DNA from: an uncultured Oligoflexales bacterium
GTDB taxonomy: Bacteria; Bdellovibrionota_B; Oligoflexia; Oligoflexales; JAPPIL01
DNA: 64,000 bases
Direction: 5' to 3'
Assembly (NCBI GenBank): GCA_958296095.1
Contig: OY282434.1
Location: 1,146,001-1,210,000 of the forward strand
A program made the position numbers and the translations under genes. Positions 27,201-36,246 of this stretch are shown piece after piece. Below the pieces are notes generated by a model. It was given only the letters and a program-made list of their open reading frames with translations. It made no database searches and was not told where the DNA came from. Every line of letters begins with the position of its first letter. Position 1 is the first letter of the stretch.

Positions 27201-29247
27201 TCGCGATCGCAGTGCTTACCGTCTGGCCGCAGATAAGGGACTGCGTCGCATCACCACTATCTTCGACAACCAGAACAAGGGTGACGATGTCATCTTCCGC
27301 GGCAGCTTGATGGAGGAACTGCGTGACAAGGAGAACAACGAGGATGTGGAAGATGTGGCACTCGATATTCTGCGCGATGACGAGGACGATCTCGATATCA
27401 ATGAGAAAGACCGCGCCAGTGGCAATACCCCGTTACACTATGCCATCGAGTATAAGTATGCCCGGCTAGTTGCGGCCCTACTGTTGCGCAGTGAGTTGCA
27501 AATTAATCTCCAAAACAAAACAGGTGCAACAGCTCTGATCACAGCTGTGCGGGAGAAGCAGACCAGCACTGTAGCTGCACTGCTGCGTCACCGCCAGATC
27601 CAAGTCAACCAACATATCTCGGCATCTCGTGATACGGCCTTGCTCGTCGCCGTGCGTGCGCAAAGCCAGCAGCTAGTTGAATTGCTGGTGGCACATAACG
27701 GTATCGATGCTAACCGTAAAGATACGGCAGGTAAGGCTGCCCTACATCTGGCTGTCAGCAGCAAGAACCGTGACCTTGTCCGGGCTTTGCTAAGGGCTAG
27801 CAACATAGATGTGAATTTACCCGACAAGGCTGGCAAAACTGCTCTCCATCTTGCCGTGGACACCAACTATGCTCCAGTCGTTACCGAGTTACTCCGCAAC
27901 GACGACCTGCGCATCAACGAATCGGTTGCAGGTGTTCTCGGTCAAAGCGCCTTGCATCTCGCAATCTGGCAACATGTCAAGACCAGCACGAGCTACAGCG
28001 AAGTCATCGATCTCCTGCTGGCGCATGACAACATTGATCCTAATCTCAAGAATCGTCACCAAGAAAGTCCTCTGCTAGTAGCAGCCAAGGAGGAAGATGC
28101 ACCGCTGGTCGCTAAGTTGTTAGCCCACGACGACATCGAAGTTAACAGCACCAACGATCGCCAGAAAACGGCGCTGATGTTTGCCTCTGAACGTGGGTCA
28201 ACGGCAATTGTCCGTGCCCTACTGGCACATGATGACATCAATGCCAATCTACAGGATGACAAGCGTTTTGCGGCGTTGAATTTTGCTGCACATCGGGGAC
28301 ATCTCGAAGTTGTGCGCTTACTGTTAGAATGGCCGGGCATCAATATTGCGCCCAAGGACAAGTGGAACTTAGACCCGCGCGGTCGGGCGGCTCAGCGGGG
28401 TTATAGTAAGATTGTGGCGCTATTCGATCAGTATGAGGCGGGTGACATTGGCGGTCTAGTAAAACTGCTGACTGAGTTGGCTCGGGGTGATCGTGAAGAC
28501 CGTATCATGGACATCATCAACGACAATCCGGGCAGCATTGCTATCAACGCCAAAGATACTAGCAACAACTATACGGCCCTGCATTACGCCGCCAAACTTG
28601 GCTATGAGCGAGTGGTGACAGCATTGTTGGGTTACAGCTCTATAAAAGTAAACGAGGCCAATAACAGGGACGCTAGACCCCTACACTTGGCTGCTCGACA
28701 AGGCCATAGTCAGATTGTGCAAGCTCTCCTGCGGCAGGATGGGATTCAAGTCAACGTCCGCGACCGGCGCAATGCTACACCCTTGCACCAAGCCGCGGCG
28801 GGTGGGCATTACGATGTGGTGCAAATGTTGTTGCGACAGCGAGACATTCGGGCGGGGTTGAAGACCCATGGGGGTTACACAGTCTTGCATTGGGCGGCAC
28901 AACGCGGGGATGCAAACATTGCCCGTGCCTTGCTTACTGCCAAGGCTTCACTCATCAATCAGCAGAACGATGACGATCGCACGGCACTATACTATGCCGC
29001 CTGGTTTGCGCATCAAAGTGTGGTGGAGACACTGCTCGATGAGCCTGATGTAAATACCAACTTGAGGGACGTAGACGGTGAGACGGCGCTGCATAAGGCA
29101 GCCAGTTACAACAGCCTCGCCGTAGCTCGTATGCTACTCGATGCGGGGGCTAGCCCACAGATCACCAATAGACAAAGACAGACGGCACGCGACATGGCAG
29201 AGAGCAAAGGCTATACGGAGATGGTGGCACTTATTGATAGATATTGA
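24211..29247 (+). CDS. Giant lipoprotein: metzincin-like protease domain plus long ankyrin-repeat array
   Basis: This 1678-residue protein begins MRLWLSPLLVVGVGLLCLAC, a lipoprotein signal with the Cys at 20. Residues of about 70-400 form a metzincin-like domain: H335EIGHAFGLAD has the HExxHxxGxxD zinc motif with Asp as third ligand, and the Met-turn is SIMHG (Met356). From about residue 430 to the end are some thirty ankyrin repeats, with the typical TPLHLAA, VVRLLL and DVNLQD strings. A cell-surface protease with a long binding scaffold is the direct reading; the target is unknown. AGGAGG-like GGAGGA precedes the ATG. The next lipoprotein gene begins 29 nt downstream, probably in the same operon. 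Confidence 0.88.
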   Translation: MRLWLSPLLVVGVGLLCLACGLDDLESGQKFISKTQEDNTDFPSNINKHRRGGIHQNAYLINKVHVADNEKPKNTGTTVGDPSCGHSRTETCNLTVDVYVGLYNTICPGDCSPVDRLYPQVRRHKLGMQLSAPCLTGDNSPCGTWTSCLPNAATEVNNAIEQWLEPLRPQYENSGDGPIISSTRTISFEGLTLKLPFTSGGKTDGGSSTANSKPDLIINFICGASLGKGSWTNKHVPVAHLDNNHCPVTHKATAGTAAAAKNDDSNVKASCTLYQVGNYPEDDNHMNGTATIKHLPNATDKTKNIPVIFIGDALGSPTTATEDEMGAHDRFDLLHEIGHAFGLADTNKGKQPRSIMHGDRVFVRGNNSLLLGYDDRVGVQWLYHHHRQGQGRLNCHTRDSRDEYYHKDYGGCEQRYPLITALKRGQPQLALEVLDKDKTPHLEIDSQDSDLNSALHVAIIRRSEPGISPANRASYDNVIRKIIEYGIDPNIQNKLGKTSLYLAVQFNLQDVVILLLAQERIRVLAKDNEGNNPLHIAASLGFSHLISAMRYKFRGDIDETNGEGQNAMHLAAARGHIDAVRALIAYPDGIDLTGLKDHYGNTPLHLAARNGRQRVVEFILQGAAALLNVLNLQDQTPLHLAANLGRHEIVAHLLRQAGIKINLQDDGGNTPLHLAAHGGHTEVVRLLLNKTGIDTEIENNNNKTARDEARDRRDPEVLKVFDGGQTRYGTSAAERLVQALKVGNIDPNACAATETECRQNSALTILRTDQNLDVNYVEPSTGNTALHYAVLGTDSSTSGRGPYETVVDLLTRNASLDPNKQNKGKSTPLHLAVQHNQYAMVKLLLRHRSTDVNLTNRLDETALHIAVDEEHEQIIAELLRYRLGTIDVNLQDQDGYTPLHVAAEQRSPTQAQMLIDDRRVDVNMRTRDSERSGALHIAAEYGNDEVVRALLSDADINVNLLNRLDQTALHVAAYHGREQVVSILLDIPTIDLTLLDYRDRSAYRLAADKGLRRITTIFDNQNKGDDVIFRGSLMEELRDKENNEDVEDVALDILRDDEDDLDINEKDRASGNTPLHYAIEYKYARLVAALLLRSELQINLQNKTGATALITAVREKQTSTVAALLRHRQIQVNQHISASRDTALLVAVRAQSQQLVELLVAHNGIDANRKDTAGKAALHLAVSSKNRDLVRALLRASNIDVNLPDKAGKTALHLAVDTNYAPVVTELLRNDDLRINESVAGVLGQSALHLAIWQHVKTSTSYSEVIDLLLAHDNIDPNLKNRHQESPLLVAAKEEDAPLVAKLLAHDDIEVNSTNDRQKTALMFASERGSTAIVRALLAHDDINANLQDDKRFAALNFAAHRGHLEVVRLLLEWPGINIAPKDKWNLDPRGRAAQRGYSKIVALFDQYEAGDIGGLVKLLTELARGDREDRIMDIINDNPGSIAINAKDTSNNYTALHYAAKLGYERVVTALLGYSSIKVNEANNRDARPLHLAARQGHSQIVQALLRQDGIQVNVRDRRNATPLHQAAAGGHYDVVQMLLRQRDIRAGLKTHGGYTVLHWAAQRGDANIARALLTAKASLINQQNDDDRTALYYAAWFAHQSVVETLLDEPDVNTNLRDVDGETALHKAASYNSLAVARMLLDAGASPQITNRQRQTARDMAESKGYTEMVALIDRY

Positions 29248-29276
29248 GTTGCAGTTACGGGGAGGGGGACAGATAG

Positions 29277-30038
29277 ATGTTGTTAAGAACGATCGCTATC
29301 ACACTTATACTGGGGGCCTGCGGGGACGACCTGCTAGACATCGACGAAAATACAATGCGGGTTATTGCGACGCAGATTCGCGGCACTATCAGTAATGGGG
29401 CATCACAGTGCCGCACAATAGCTCGCCAAACTGCACATGCTGATCTGCACATGTCAGGCGATGAGGTTGATGCGCTCAGTGATATGCGTTGTCTCTCTCT
29501 GCCAGCCAAGTTTACGTGTATGGCTGAGACCTGCACTTGTCACAGCGAGGGCATACAGGATAACGATGGTAATTATAGTGTGCCATGCTCCCACACGGCA
29601 GAAGACGAACGGGTGACGCGTAAGACATTCAAGTTCGACGCGGATGAGATTGCTAGTATCCAAGCACCGTCGGATACGAATGCACCAGCAGATGATGACA
29701 CGTTGGCACCGGATGTAACACCACCTGCTGAGCCTATTGTTCCTGATCCGCCGCCACCACCATCACAGCCAGATGAAAACGCGCCATCAGGTGAGACAGG
29801 ATCGCTACAACAGTGCCAAACCGAAGGTGCAGATACCTTACGTTGGGGTGAGTTATTGTTTCAACTTGCAACCGCAACACCACGCTTTGCCAGTGATGAA
29901 CAGATCCTCACCATGACTTGCAGCAGCAGTGAAAGTGGCTCAGATCGCAACTTACGTTGTGAGAGTAGTGCCTGTGCGTGTACCGCAACTTTCCAACTCG
30001 ACCTTGTGCCAAGTCAAGCGGCTTGTGTGGAGCTTTAG
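29277..30038 (+). CDS. Cys-rich lipoprotein of unknown function
   Basis: This 253-residue protein opens MLLRTIAITLILGAC, with lipidation at Cys15. Two Cys-containing segments resemble each other (FTCMAETCTCHSEG, and LRCESSACACTATF) and are joined by an acidic, Pro-rich linker (PDPPPPPSQPDE). The similarity suggests an internal duplication. I know no family for it. It starts 29 nt after the ankyrin-protease gene with GGAGGGGG upstream, so it may be an accessory to that protein. Confidence 0.72.
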   Translation: MLLRTIAITLILGACGDDLLDIDENTMRVIATQIRGTISNGASQCRTIARQTAHADLHMSGDEVDALSDMRCLSLPAKFTCMAETCTCHSEGIQDNDGNYSVPCSHTAEDERVTRKTFKFDADEIASIQAPSDTNAPADDDTLAPDVTPPAEPIVPDPPPPPSQPDENAPSGETGSLQQCQTEGADTLRWGELLFQLATATPRFASDEQILTMTCSSSESGSDRNLRCESSACACTATFQLDLVPSQAACVEL

Positions 30039-30059
30039 GGTTGGGGTGGCATGGTTTGC

Positions 30060-30719
30060 CTAGTTTGCCTCCCTGTTGGCAAAGGCCTCGACCCGCAAAA
30101 CGTTGCGGAGCTTAACGTCAGGGCGGCGGTAGTAGTGGGGGAAGCCTTTGTAGCTGATGAAACGCACTCCGACCTCGTTGCCATGGCTGCCAACGACCAG
30201 ACCAGAAAAATCGCCGTAGCGGAAATCGCGGTCGATAAGGATGACAACATGCCCGTTCCACTTGCCGCCATCATAAGCGCCATAGACGAGCATGTCACCC
30301 GCAGTGGCCTTGTCGATGGCAATGCGGTAGTAGCCGTTGGCGTTTTTCACCCGACGCATAGTATGGGTAGTTTGGAAATTTTTGTAATAAGCACCGAGAT
30401 CTTGAAAAATCTTCATGGTGAAGTTGGAGCAGTCGAGGCCCGTGAGCCAATTGCGCCCCCCCCAACGATAGGGCGTGCCTTGCCTAATCATAGCTAGGTA
30501 GAGCAGCGTGTTGAGATGAATGTTATCCGTCCTGTATTGATTGAAAAGACTGCTGTCCATATCGACGATGAGCTGTGTGTGCTCCTCATGCTCCAGCCAG
30601 TGCCCCGTCGTCAGCCAATCATCGATACCTCCCTCACCGAGTTCTTGTGCCTGCACGCTAACAGCAAACCAAACACCCATGACCGCAGGAACGACCCACC
30701 GCACCAACACACCCTCCAT
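30060..30719 (-). CDS. Secreted NlpC/P60-family peptidase
   Basis: This 219-residue protein has a signal peptide ending near VSVQAQ. The NlpC/P60 papain-like core has its catalytic Cys in GLDCSNFTMKIFQDLG and the catalytic His in WNGHVVILIDRD; GTPYRWGGRNW is the usual motif before the Cys. These enzymes mostly cleave gamma-D-Glu to meso-diaminopimelate or related links in peptidoglycan stem peptides. No separate cell-wall-binding domain is seen. It converges with the lipoprotein gene, 21 bp away. Confidence 0.88.
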   Translation of the reverse strand: MEGVLVRWVVPAVMGVWFAVSVQAQELGEGGIDDWLTTGHWLEHEEHTQLIVDMDSSLFNQYRTDNIHLNTLLYLAMIRQGTPYRWGGRNWLTGLDCSNFTMKIFQDLGAYYKNFQTTHTMRRVKNANGYYRIAIDKATAGDMLVYGAYDGGKWNGHVVILIDRDFRYGDFSGLVVGSHGNEVGVRFISYKGFPHYYRRPDVKLRNVLRVEAFANREAN

Positions 30720-30835
30720 GTTAATTTACCACCTACTGACCATGCTAAGCCCAAGCCGCCCGCGGGTCAAGTCTTTGACCCAGCACAGGCAGCTATTATT
30801 CAGTATAACCAATTGATATTGCTATGTAAAGCAAA

Positions 30836-31376
30836 ATGAGATCAGAGCGTTGTGTGCTGTGCTGTGGCGCGCTGCGCTGCGCTGCTCTTTATAACGCTCG
30901 CTTTCTCGCTCGCTTCGCTCGCTACGCTGCTTTTTGTATCGCTCGCTTCCTAGCTCGCTGCATGTTCTCAGGCCACTCTGCGCGCCCTCTCTGCCTGCTC
31001 TCAGGCCTCTCGGCGGTTGCGTTCAAGCTTGCCTACCGAGAGCTTTGTGAATGGCGGGGCGAGGCCGTACGAAAACTCGACCATAAATACTGCCATATTG
31101 TCGTTAGATTATGCTTTTGCATAAGGCATGTACTTGCACCTATTCGGGGGGAGAGTTTCTCGGTAGGGCTGCGCCGTGGCGCGCTACGCGCTACGCGACT
31201 CTTTGTAACGCTCGCTTCCTAGCTCGCTTCGCTCGCTACGCTGCTTTTTGTATCGCTCGCTTCCTAGCTCGCTGCATGTTCTCAGGCCACTCTGCGCGCC
31301 CTCTCTGCCTGCTCTCAGGCCTCTCGGCGGTTGCGTTCAAGCTTGCCTACCGAGAGGCTCTGAAAGATAGCAGTAT
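30836..31376 (-). repeat. Repeat block, minus orientation
   Basis: One full structured element at 31032-31167 is reversed. Around it are two nearly identical copies of a longer module made of GCTCGCTTCCTAGCTCGC units and the phrase CTCAGGCCACTCTGCGCGCC. The last unit ends within a few bases of the conserved leader of the downstream nuclease gene. No gene is seen. Confidence 0.85.
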
Positions 31377-31385
31377 CAAACATCA

Positions 31386-31426
31386 GTTGCTATTCCGTGG
31401 CAACTTGCTTAGCTTCGATGCTAAGC
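31386..31426 (+). promoter_or_regulatory. Two conserved hairpins in the leader of nuclease B1
   Basis: GTTGC/GCAAC encloses an eight-base loop, and GCTTAGC-TTCGAT-GCTAAGC forms a perfect 7-bp stem (31407-31426). The second hairpin is conserved exactly before copy B2 (32731-32750). They lie 35 nt before the start codon and could control expression; this is inference. Confidence 0.45.
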
Positions 31427-31461
31427 TCACTGTATGATAACGCTCCAACGGGAGGCACATC

Positions 31462-32355
31462 ATGTCAAAACGTGCTCTGCACAATGCCCTGTTCATGGAG
31501 GTATTTACCCACAACGTAAAATTAGCCACAGAACTGCTCAAGTTCTTGCTCGGCCAGGAGCGAACTGCACAGTTCGACTTCCGCACACTTAAATTCGAGA
31601 CCACGGTGCTCACCGATGACGAGGGCAACGAACGCCGTGCAGATGCCATCGTCTCTGTCATGACTAAAGAAGGGAAGCGAGTGCTGTTCTTGATCGAGCA
31701 CAAAAGCACACAACGCAAGAATATTTTCCAGCAACTGCTCTCCTACCAAACTGTTCTTTATGCGGATACTGCCGACAAGGTTGTGCCGATCGTCGTTTCC
31801 ACGGCGAAGAGCAGGTGGCACTTGCCGCGGGCTTTTCGGGCCGCACACAGCAATATCTGTGGTGGGGTCAGCCTTAATTTTGGCTACTTGCTATTCGATT
31901 TTGCCGAGCAAACTGCCGAGACACTGCAGACTGTGTTTCCCAGCTCACATCCCTATCTCCTCGGCATGCGTAGCCTGCAACAGTTGAATAGAGAGGCGAT
32001 CGGGGAATTTATCGTCGGCAGTCTTGCTCTGCCTGCGGAAGACAGAGTAAGATTGACGGGGCAGGTAGCCAACTGTCTTGTCGAATCCGATGGCGGTTTC
32101 GACATGGGTCTGCTAGAGGAGATCGAGGCTGGTTGTATCAACAAAGTAGAGGACAGACTAATGCGCACCATCAAAATTGGTCAAGAGGGCTGGCTTGAGC
32201 AGGGCTTTAAGAAGGGACTAGCCGAAGGCGAAGCCAAGGGCAAGGCCGAGGTAGCATTGCGCATGCTTGAGGAGGGCATGAGCATTGAGGTCGTTTGCCG
32301 CACGACAGGCCTCAAACGCAGTGACCTAACGAAGCTCAAACGCAAACGTGCCTAG
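31462..32355 (+). CDS. Rpn/PD-(D/E)XK nuclease-transposase family protein, intact copy B1
   Basis: This 297-residue gene is the only Rpn-type gene in the window without repeat DNA inside it. The putative nuclease site is Asp61 (ERRADAIV) and Glu79-x-Lys81 (FLIEHKS), with the following IFQQLLSYQ helix, as in the PD-(D/E)XK fold. A short Gly/Ala/Lys repeat tail (KGLAEGEAKGKAE) precedes the conserved C-terminal motif MLEEGMSIEVVCRTTGLKR. Rpn proteins of E. coli cut DNA and promote RecA-independent recombination; activity here is inferred. GGGAGG six nt upstream sets the start. Confidence 0.85.
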   Translation: MSKRALHNALFMEVFTHNVKLATELLKFLLGQERTAQFDFRTLKFETTVLTDDEGNERRADAIVSVMTKEGKRVLFLIEHKSTQRKNIFQQLLSYQTVLYADTADKVVPIVVSTAKSRWHLPRAFRAAHSNICGGVSLNFGYLLFDFAEQTAETLQTVFPSSHPYLLGMRSLQQLNREAIGEFIVGSLALPAEDRVRLTGQVANCLVESDGGFDMGLLEEIEAGCINKVEDRLMRTIKIGQEGWLEQGFKKGLAEGEAKGKAEVALRMLEEGMSIEVVCRTTGLKRSDLTKLKRKRA

Positions 32356-32701
32356 CTACGCTACGCGATGCGCTGCGCGCTACGCTACGCTGCTTTTTTG
32401 TAATGCTCGCTTCGCTCGCTACGCGTCTCTTTGCCGCTTCCTAGCTCCCCGCTCGCTGCTTGCACTACGCGGCTCTTTGTATCGCTCGCTTTCTAGCTCG
32501 CTTCGCTCGCTACGCTGCTTTTTGTATCGCTCGCTTCCTAGCTCGCTGCATGCGCTCTGATCTCTCGTTACTGCGTTCAGGTTTGCCATCAGGTGCCCCT
32601 GCCTGTCCTCAGACCTCTTGTTCTTGCGTTCAGGTTTGCCATCAGGTCCCCCTGCCTGTCCTCAGACCTCTCGGCTGTTGCATTCAGGCTTGCCTCCAAG
32701 C
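32356..32701 (-). repeat. Repeat block between nuclease copies B1 and B2
   Basis: The block holds 45-bp-family units in reverse orientation, then repeated GCGTTCAGGTTTGCCATCAGG units (three related copies, 32570-32700). It contains no complete structured element and no gene. Confidence 0.8.
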
Positions 32702-32794
32702 AAACATCAGTTGCTATTCCGTGGCAACTCGCTTAGCTTCGATGCTAAGCTCACTGTATGATAACGCTCCAACAGAAACAACGGAAGGCACATC

Positions 32795-33732
32795 ATGTCA
32801 AAACGTGCTCTGCACAATGCACTGTTTACCGCGGCATTTACCCGCAACGTAAAACTAGCCACAGAACTGCTCAAGTTCTTGCTCGGCCAGGAGCGAACTG
32901 CACAGTTCGACTTCCGCACACTTAAATTCGAGACCACGGTGCTCACCGATGACGAGGGCAACGAACGCCGTGCAGATGCCATCGTCTCTGTCATGACTAA
33001 AGAAGGGAAGCGAGTGCTGTTCTTGATCGAGCACAAAAGCACACAACGCAAGAATATTTTCCAGCAACTGCTCTCCTACCAAACTGTTCTTTATGCGGAT
33101 ACTGCCGACGAGGTTGTGCCGATCGTTGTTTCTACGGCGAAGAGCAAGCTTGAGAGGGCAAGAAGAGTGGTCTGAGGACAAGGAGCGAGCTAGGAAGCGA
33201 GCGTTACTAAAGAGCCGCGTAGCGTAGCGAGGTCAGCCTTAATTTTGGCTACTTGCTATTCGATTTTGCCGAGCAAACTGCCGAGACACTGCAGACTGTG
33301 TTTCCCAGCTCACATCCCTATCTCCTCGGCATGCGTAGCCTGCAACAGTTGAATAGAGAGGCGATCGGGGAATTTATCGTCGGCAGTCTTGCTCTGCCTG
33401 CGGAAGACAGAGTAAGATTGACGGGGCAGGTAACCAACTGTCTTGTCGAATCCGATGGCGGTTTCGACATGGGTCTGCTAGAGGAGATCGAGGCTGGTTG
33501 TATCAACAAAGTAGAGGACGGACTAATGCGCACCATCAAAATTGGTCAAGAGGGCTGGCTTGAGCAGGGCTTTAAGAAGGGACTAGCCGAAGGCGAAGCC
33601 AAGGGCAAGGCCGAGGGCAAAGCCGAGGTAGCATTGCGCATGCTTGAGGAGGGCATGAGCGTTGAGGTCGTTTGCCGCACGACAGGCCTCAAACGCAGTG
33701 ACCTAACGAAGCTCAAACGCAAACGTGCCTAG
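32795..33732 (+). pseudogene. Rpn-type nuclease copy B2, broken by a repeat that replaced coding sequence
   Basis: The first 125 codons match B1, including Asp61 and the ExK motif. After ACGGCGAAGAGCA the 52 nt found in B1 are replaced by 84 nt of repeat (about 33143-33226), after which GGTCAGCCTTAATTTTGGC and the rest of the gene continue in a shifted frame. Stop codons arise in the repeat, so only the two halves (to 33175, and from about 33232) can be made. The C-terminal tail has one more four-residue GKAE unit than B1. Confidence 0.85.
33143..33226 (+). repeat. 45-bp-family repeat replacing 52 nt of nuclease B2
   Basis: The insert includes GAGAGGGCAAGAAGAGTGGT, a unit with GAGCTAGGAAGCGAGCGTTA, and GAGCCGCGTAGCG. 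Comparison with B1 at 31816-31867 gives the exact before and after states. Its plus orientation is opposite to that of the flanking blocks. Confidence 0.85.
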
Positions 33733-34660
33733 CTACGCTACGCGATGCGCTGCGCGCTACGCTACGCTGCTTTTTGTATCGCTCGCTTCGCTCGCTACGC
33801 GTCTCTTTGCCGCTTCCTAGCTCCCCGCTCGCTGCTTGCACTACGCGGCTCTTTGTATCGCTCGCTTTCTAGCTCGCTGCATGTTCTCAGGCCACTCTGC
33901 GCGCCCTCTCTGCGCTCCCTCTCTGCCTGCTCTCAGGCCTCTCGCGGTTGCCCACACCTCTTGCCGACCGAGAGCTTTATGAATGGCGGGGCGAGGCCGT
34001 ACGAAAACTCGACCATAAATACTGCCATATTGTCGTTAGATTATGCTTTTGCATAAGGCATGTACTTGCACCTATTCGGGGGGAGAGTTTCTCGGTAGGG
34101 CTGCGCCGTGGCGCGCTACGCGCTACGCGACTCTTTGTAACGCTCGCTTCCTAGCTCGCTTCGCTCGCTACGCTGCTTTTTGTATCGCTCGCTTCCTAGC
34201 TCGCTGCATGTTCTCAGGCCACTCTGCGCGCCCTCTCTGCCTGCTCTCAGGCCTCTCGGCGGTTGCGTTCAAGCTTGCCTACCGAGAGCTTTGTGAACGG
34301 CGGGGCGAGGCCGTTCGCTGCGCTACGGCTTTTTTGTGACGCTCGCTTCCTAGCTCGCTCTTTGCACTCAGACCTCCTGCTATTGCGTTCAGATTATGCT
34401 TTTAGATAAAAGTATGTGCCACACCTATTCGGGGGCGAGTTTCTCGGTAGGGCTGCGCCTCGCCAAGACAACGGAGGTATGTGCTACTTGCCTCTTGCCC
34501 TCAGGCTTCTTGCTCTTGCATTCAGATTATGTTTTTTGCACAAGGCAGGTGCTTGTATCCGTTCTGGGAGAGTTTCTCGGTAGGTCTGCCCCGTGCCAAG
34601 ACAACGGAGGCTTGTGCCAAGACAACGGAGACTTGTGCCAAGACAACGGAGATTTGCGCT
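33733..34660 (-). repeat. Repeat block with 21-bp array, minus orientation
   Basis: A full element lies at 33964-34099, a mosaic element at 34278-34451 and a truncated one ending near 34584. From about 34597 to 34655 the 21-bp unit (GCCAAGACAACGGAGACTTGT and variants) is repeated three times, directly before the promoter region of nuclease C1. No gene is seen. Confidence 0.85.
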
Positions 34661-34718
34661 AAATTATGTTATTATAATTACCAGAGACAGGTAACCGCAT
34701 TAGCAACGGACAGCAACC

Positions 34719-35890
34719 ATGCCCGACAACGATAAAACTCCGCTAAACACACATCATCTGCATGATAAATTTTTCAAGAAAATCTATAGCGATCCGCGTT
34801 ATGCCCAAGATCTTCTCCGGTTGGCATTATTTCCCGAAGATTATGAACTGTTCGATATTGACAAACTCATCCCCAGTAAGGAGGCAAGCATCGATCCCGA
34901 TACTGGCACAGAAAAATTTTGTGATCTGAATTTTTCTGTGCCCTTCAAAAAAGAGCCAGATTCCCCAGTATATTTTGGGGTTATCTTTGAGCACACCACC
35001 GGCAATGTCCTGTTTCTCATGGTGTCACTATACCTGAAGGCAAAGAGCGAGCTAGAAAGCGAGCGTTACAAAAAAGCAGCGCACAGCGCACAGCGCGCAC
35101 TAATGGTTTTGTCATAGGCATCCTCGTTCTGCAAACCAAAAAACCCGTCGATATAGCCAAGAACCAGCTTGAGCTAAAATTTAAAAATCGGCATCCCTTG
35201 GAAACTATTCACGGACTGCGCCGCTATGTTGCAGATGACCCAATCCTGGTGGTAAATCTGCCTAAGTTGTCCGATGAGCAACTGTGCGGACTCACGACCA
35301 GCCCTTGCCTGCTGGGAATGAAACACATCTGGCATCTGAGCACCAAAATTGTGGCGAAAATTTTTCACTCTTGCTATGCGCTATCCACTGAAAATCGCAA
35401 GAGTTTATCGGCTAAACTAATATCTTACCTTGGACTTGCCGATGGGAGGTATGATAGGAAGAGGCTGTCTGCCATCGAGGCAGATTGTTTTCCCGATTTA
35501 CCAGATGAGGAACGTATCATGTCAAGTATTGAATTCGGTTTCGAGGGTGCACGCCTAGAAGGCATTGAGCAGGGGAAAAAGCAAGGCATACAGCAGGGTA
35601 TCCGTCAGGGTATCGAGCAGGGTATCGAGCAGGGTATGCAACAGGGGGTCAAGCAGGGTATGCAACAGGGGGTCAAGCAGGGTATGCAACAGGGGGTCAA
35701 GCAGGGTATGCAACAGGGTATCGAGCAGGGTATGCAACAGGGGGTCAAGCAAGGGCGTGCCCAGGAGCGCGAGGATGTCATCATTAGTATGTTAAAGTAT
35801 GGCAAGCTCGATGACCCAGTAATTTGCCAACTTGCTGATATTACTGAAGAACAACTCGCAGAAATAAAGAATAAAATCGCCAAACACTAA
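34719..35890 (+). pseudogene. Rpn-type nuclease copy C1, interrupted by repeat
   Basis: The N-terminus is typical of the family (HHLHDKFFKKIYSDPRYAQD, then LLRLALFPEDYELFD). Asp69 in FCDLNFS fits the nuclease site, but the ExK position reads EHTT, so the catalytic Lys is lacking. After LMVSLYL a 45-bp-family repeat (35041-35100) shifts the frame; coding resumes at about 35099 (GILVLQTKKPVDIAK) and continues to 35890. The tail has about twelve extra four-residue units (GMQQGVKQ type) over C2, then the end motif MLKYGKLDDPVICQLADI. Confidence 0.8.
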
Positions 35891-35914
35891 CTTTCACCAA
35901 ATTCTTCCTTGATA

Positions 35915-36180
35915 TACGCGGCTTTTTGTCCCGCTCGCTTCCTAGCTCGCTTCGCTCGCTACGCGGCTTTTTGTCCCGCTCGCTTCCTAGCTCGCTGCTT
36001 GCACTCAGACCTCTTGATATCGCGTTCAGATTATGCTTTTGCACAAGGCATGTGCCATACCCGCTCATGGCGAGTTTCTCGGTAGGGCTGCGCCTCGCCA
36101 AGACAACGGAGACTTGTGCCAAGATAACGGAGACTTGTGCCAAGACAACGGAGGCTTGTGCCGTGCCAAGACAACGGAGA
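35915..36180 (-). repeat. Repeat block with truncated element and 21-bp units
   Basis: Two 45-bp-family units are followed by a truncated structured element (about 36020-36087, left part only, reversed). Four 21-bp CCAAGACAACGGAG units then lead into the promoter region of nuclease C2. No gene is seen. Confidence 0.8.
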
Positions 36181-36246
36181 TTTGCGCTAAATTATGTTAT
36201 TATAATTACCAGAGACAGGTAAGCGCATTAGCAACGGACAGCAACC

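Larger units (their letters stand above)
31377..33778 (+). repeat. Tandem direct duplication of Rpn locus B
   Basis: The leader, gene and trailing GCTACGCTACGCGATGCGC at about 31377-32402 are repeated at about 32702-33778. The two copies differ at the N-terminal codons, by ten extra bases before the second ribosome-binding site, by one tail unit, and by a repeat that replaces coding sequence in the second copy only. Confidence 0.88.
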
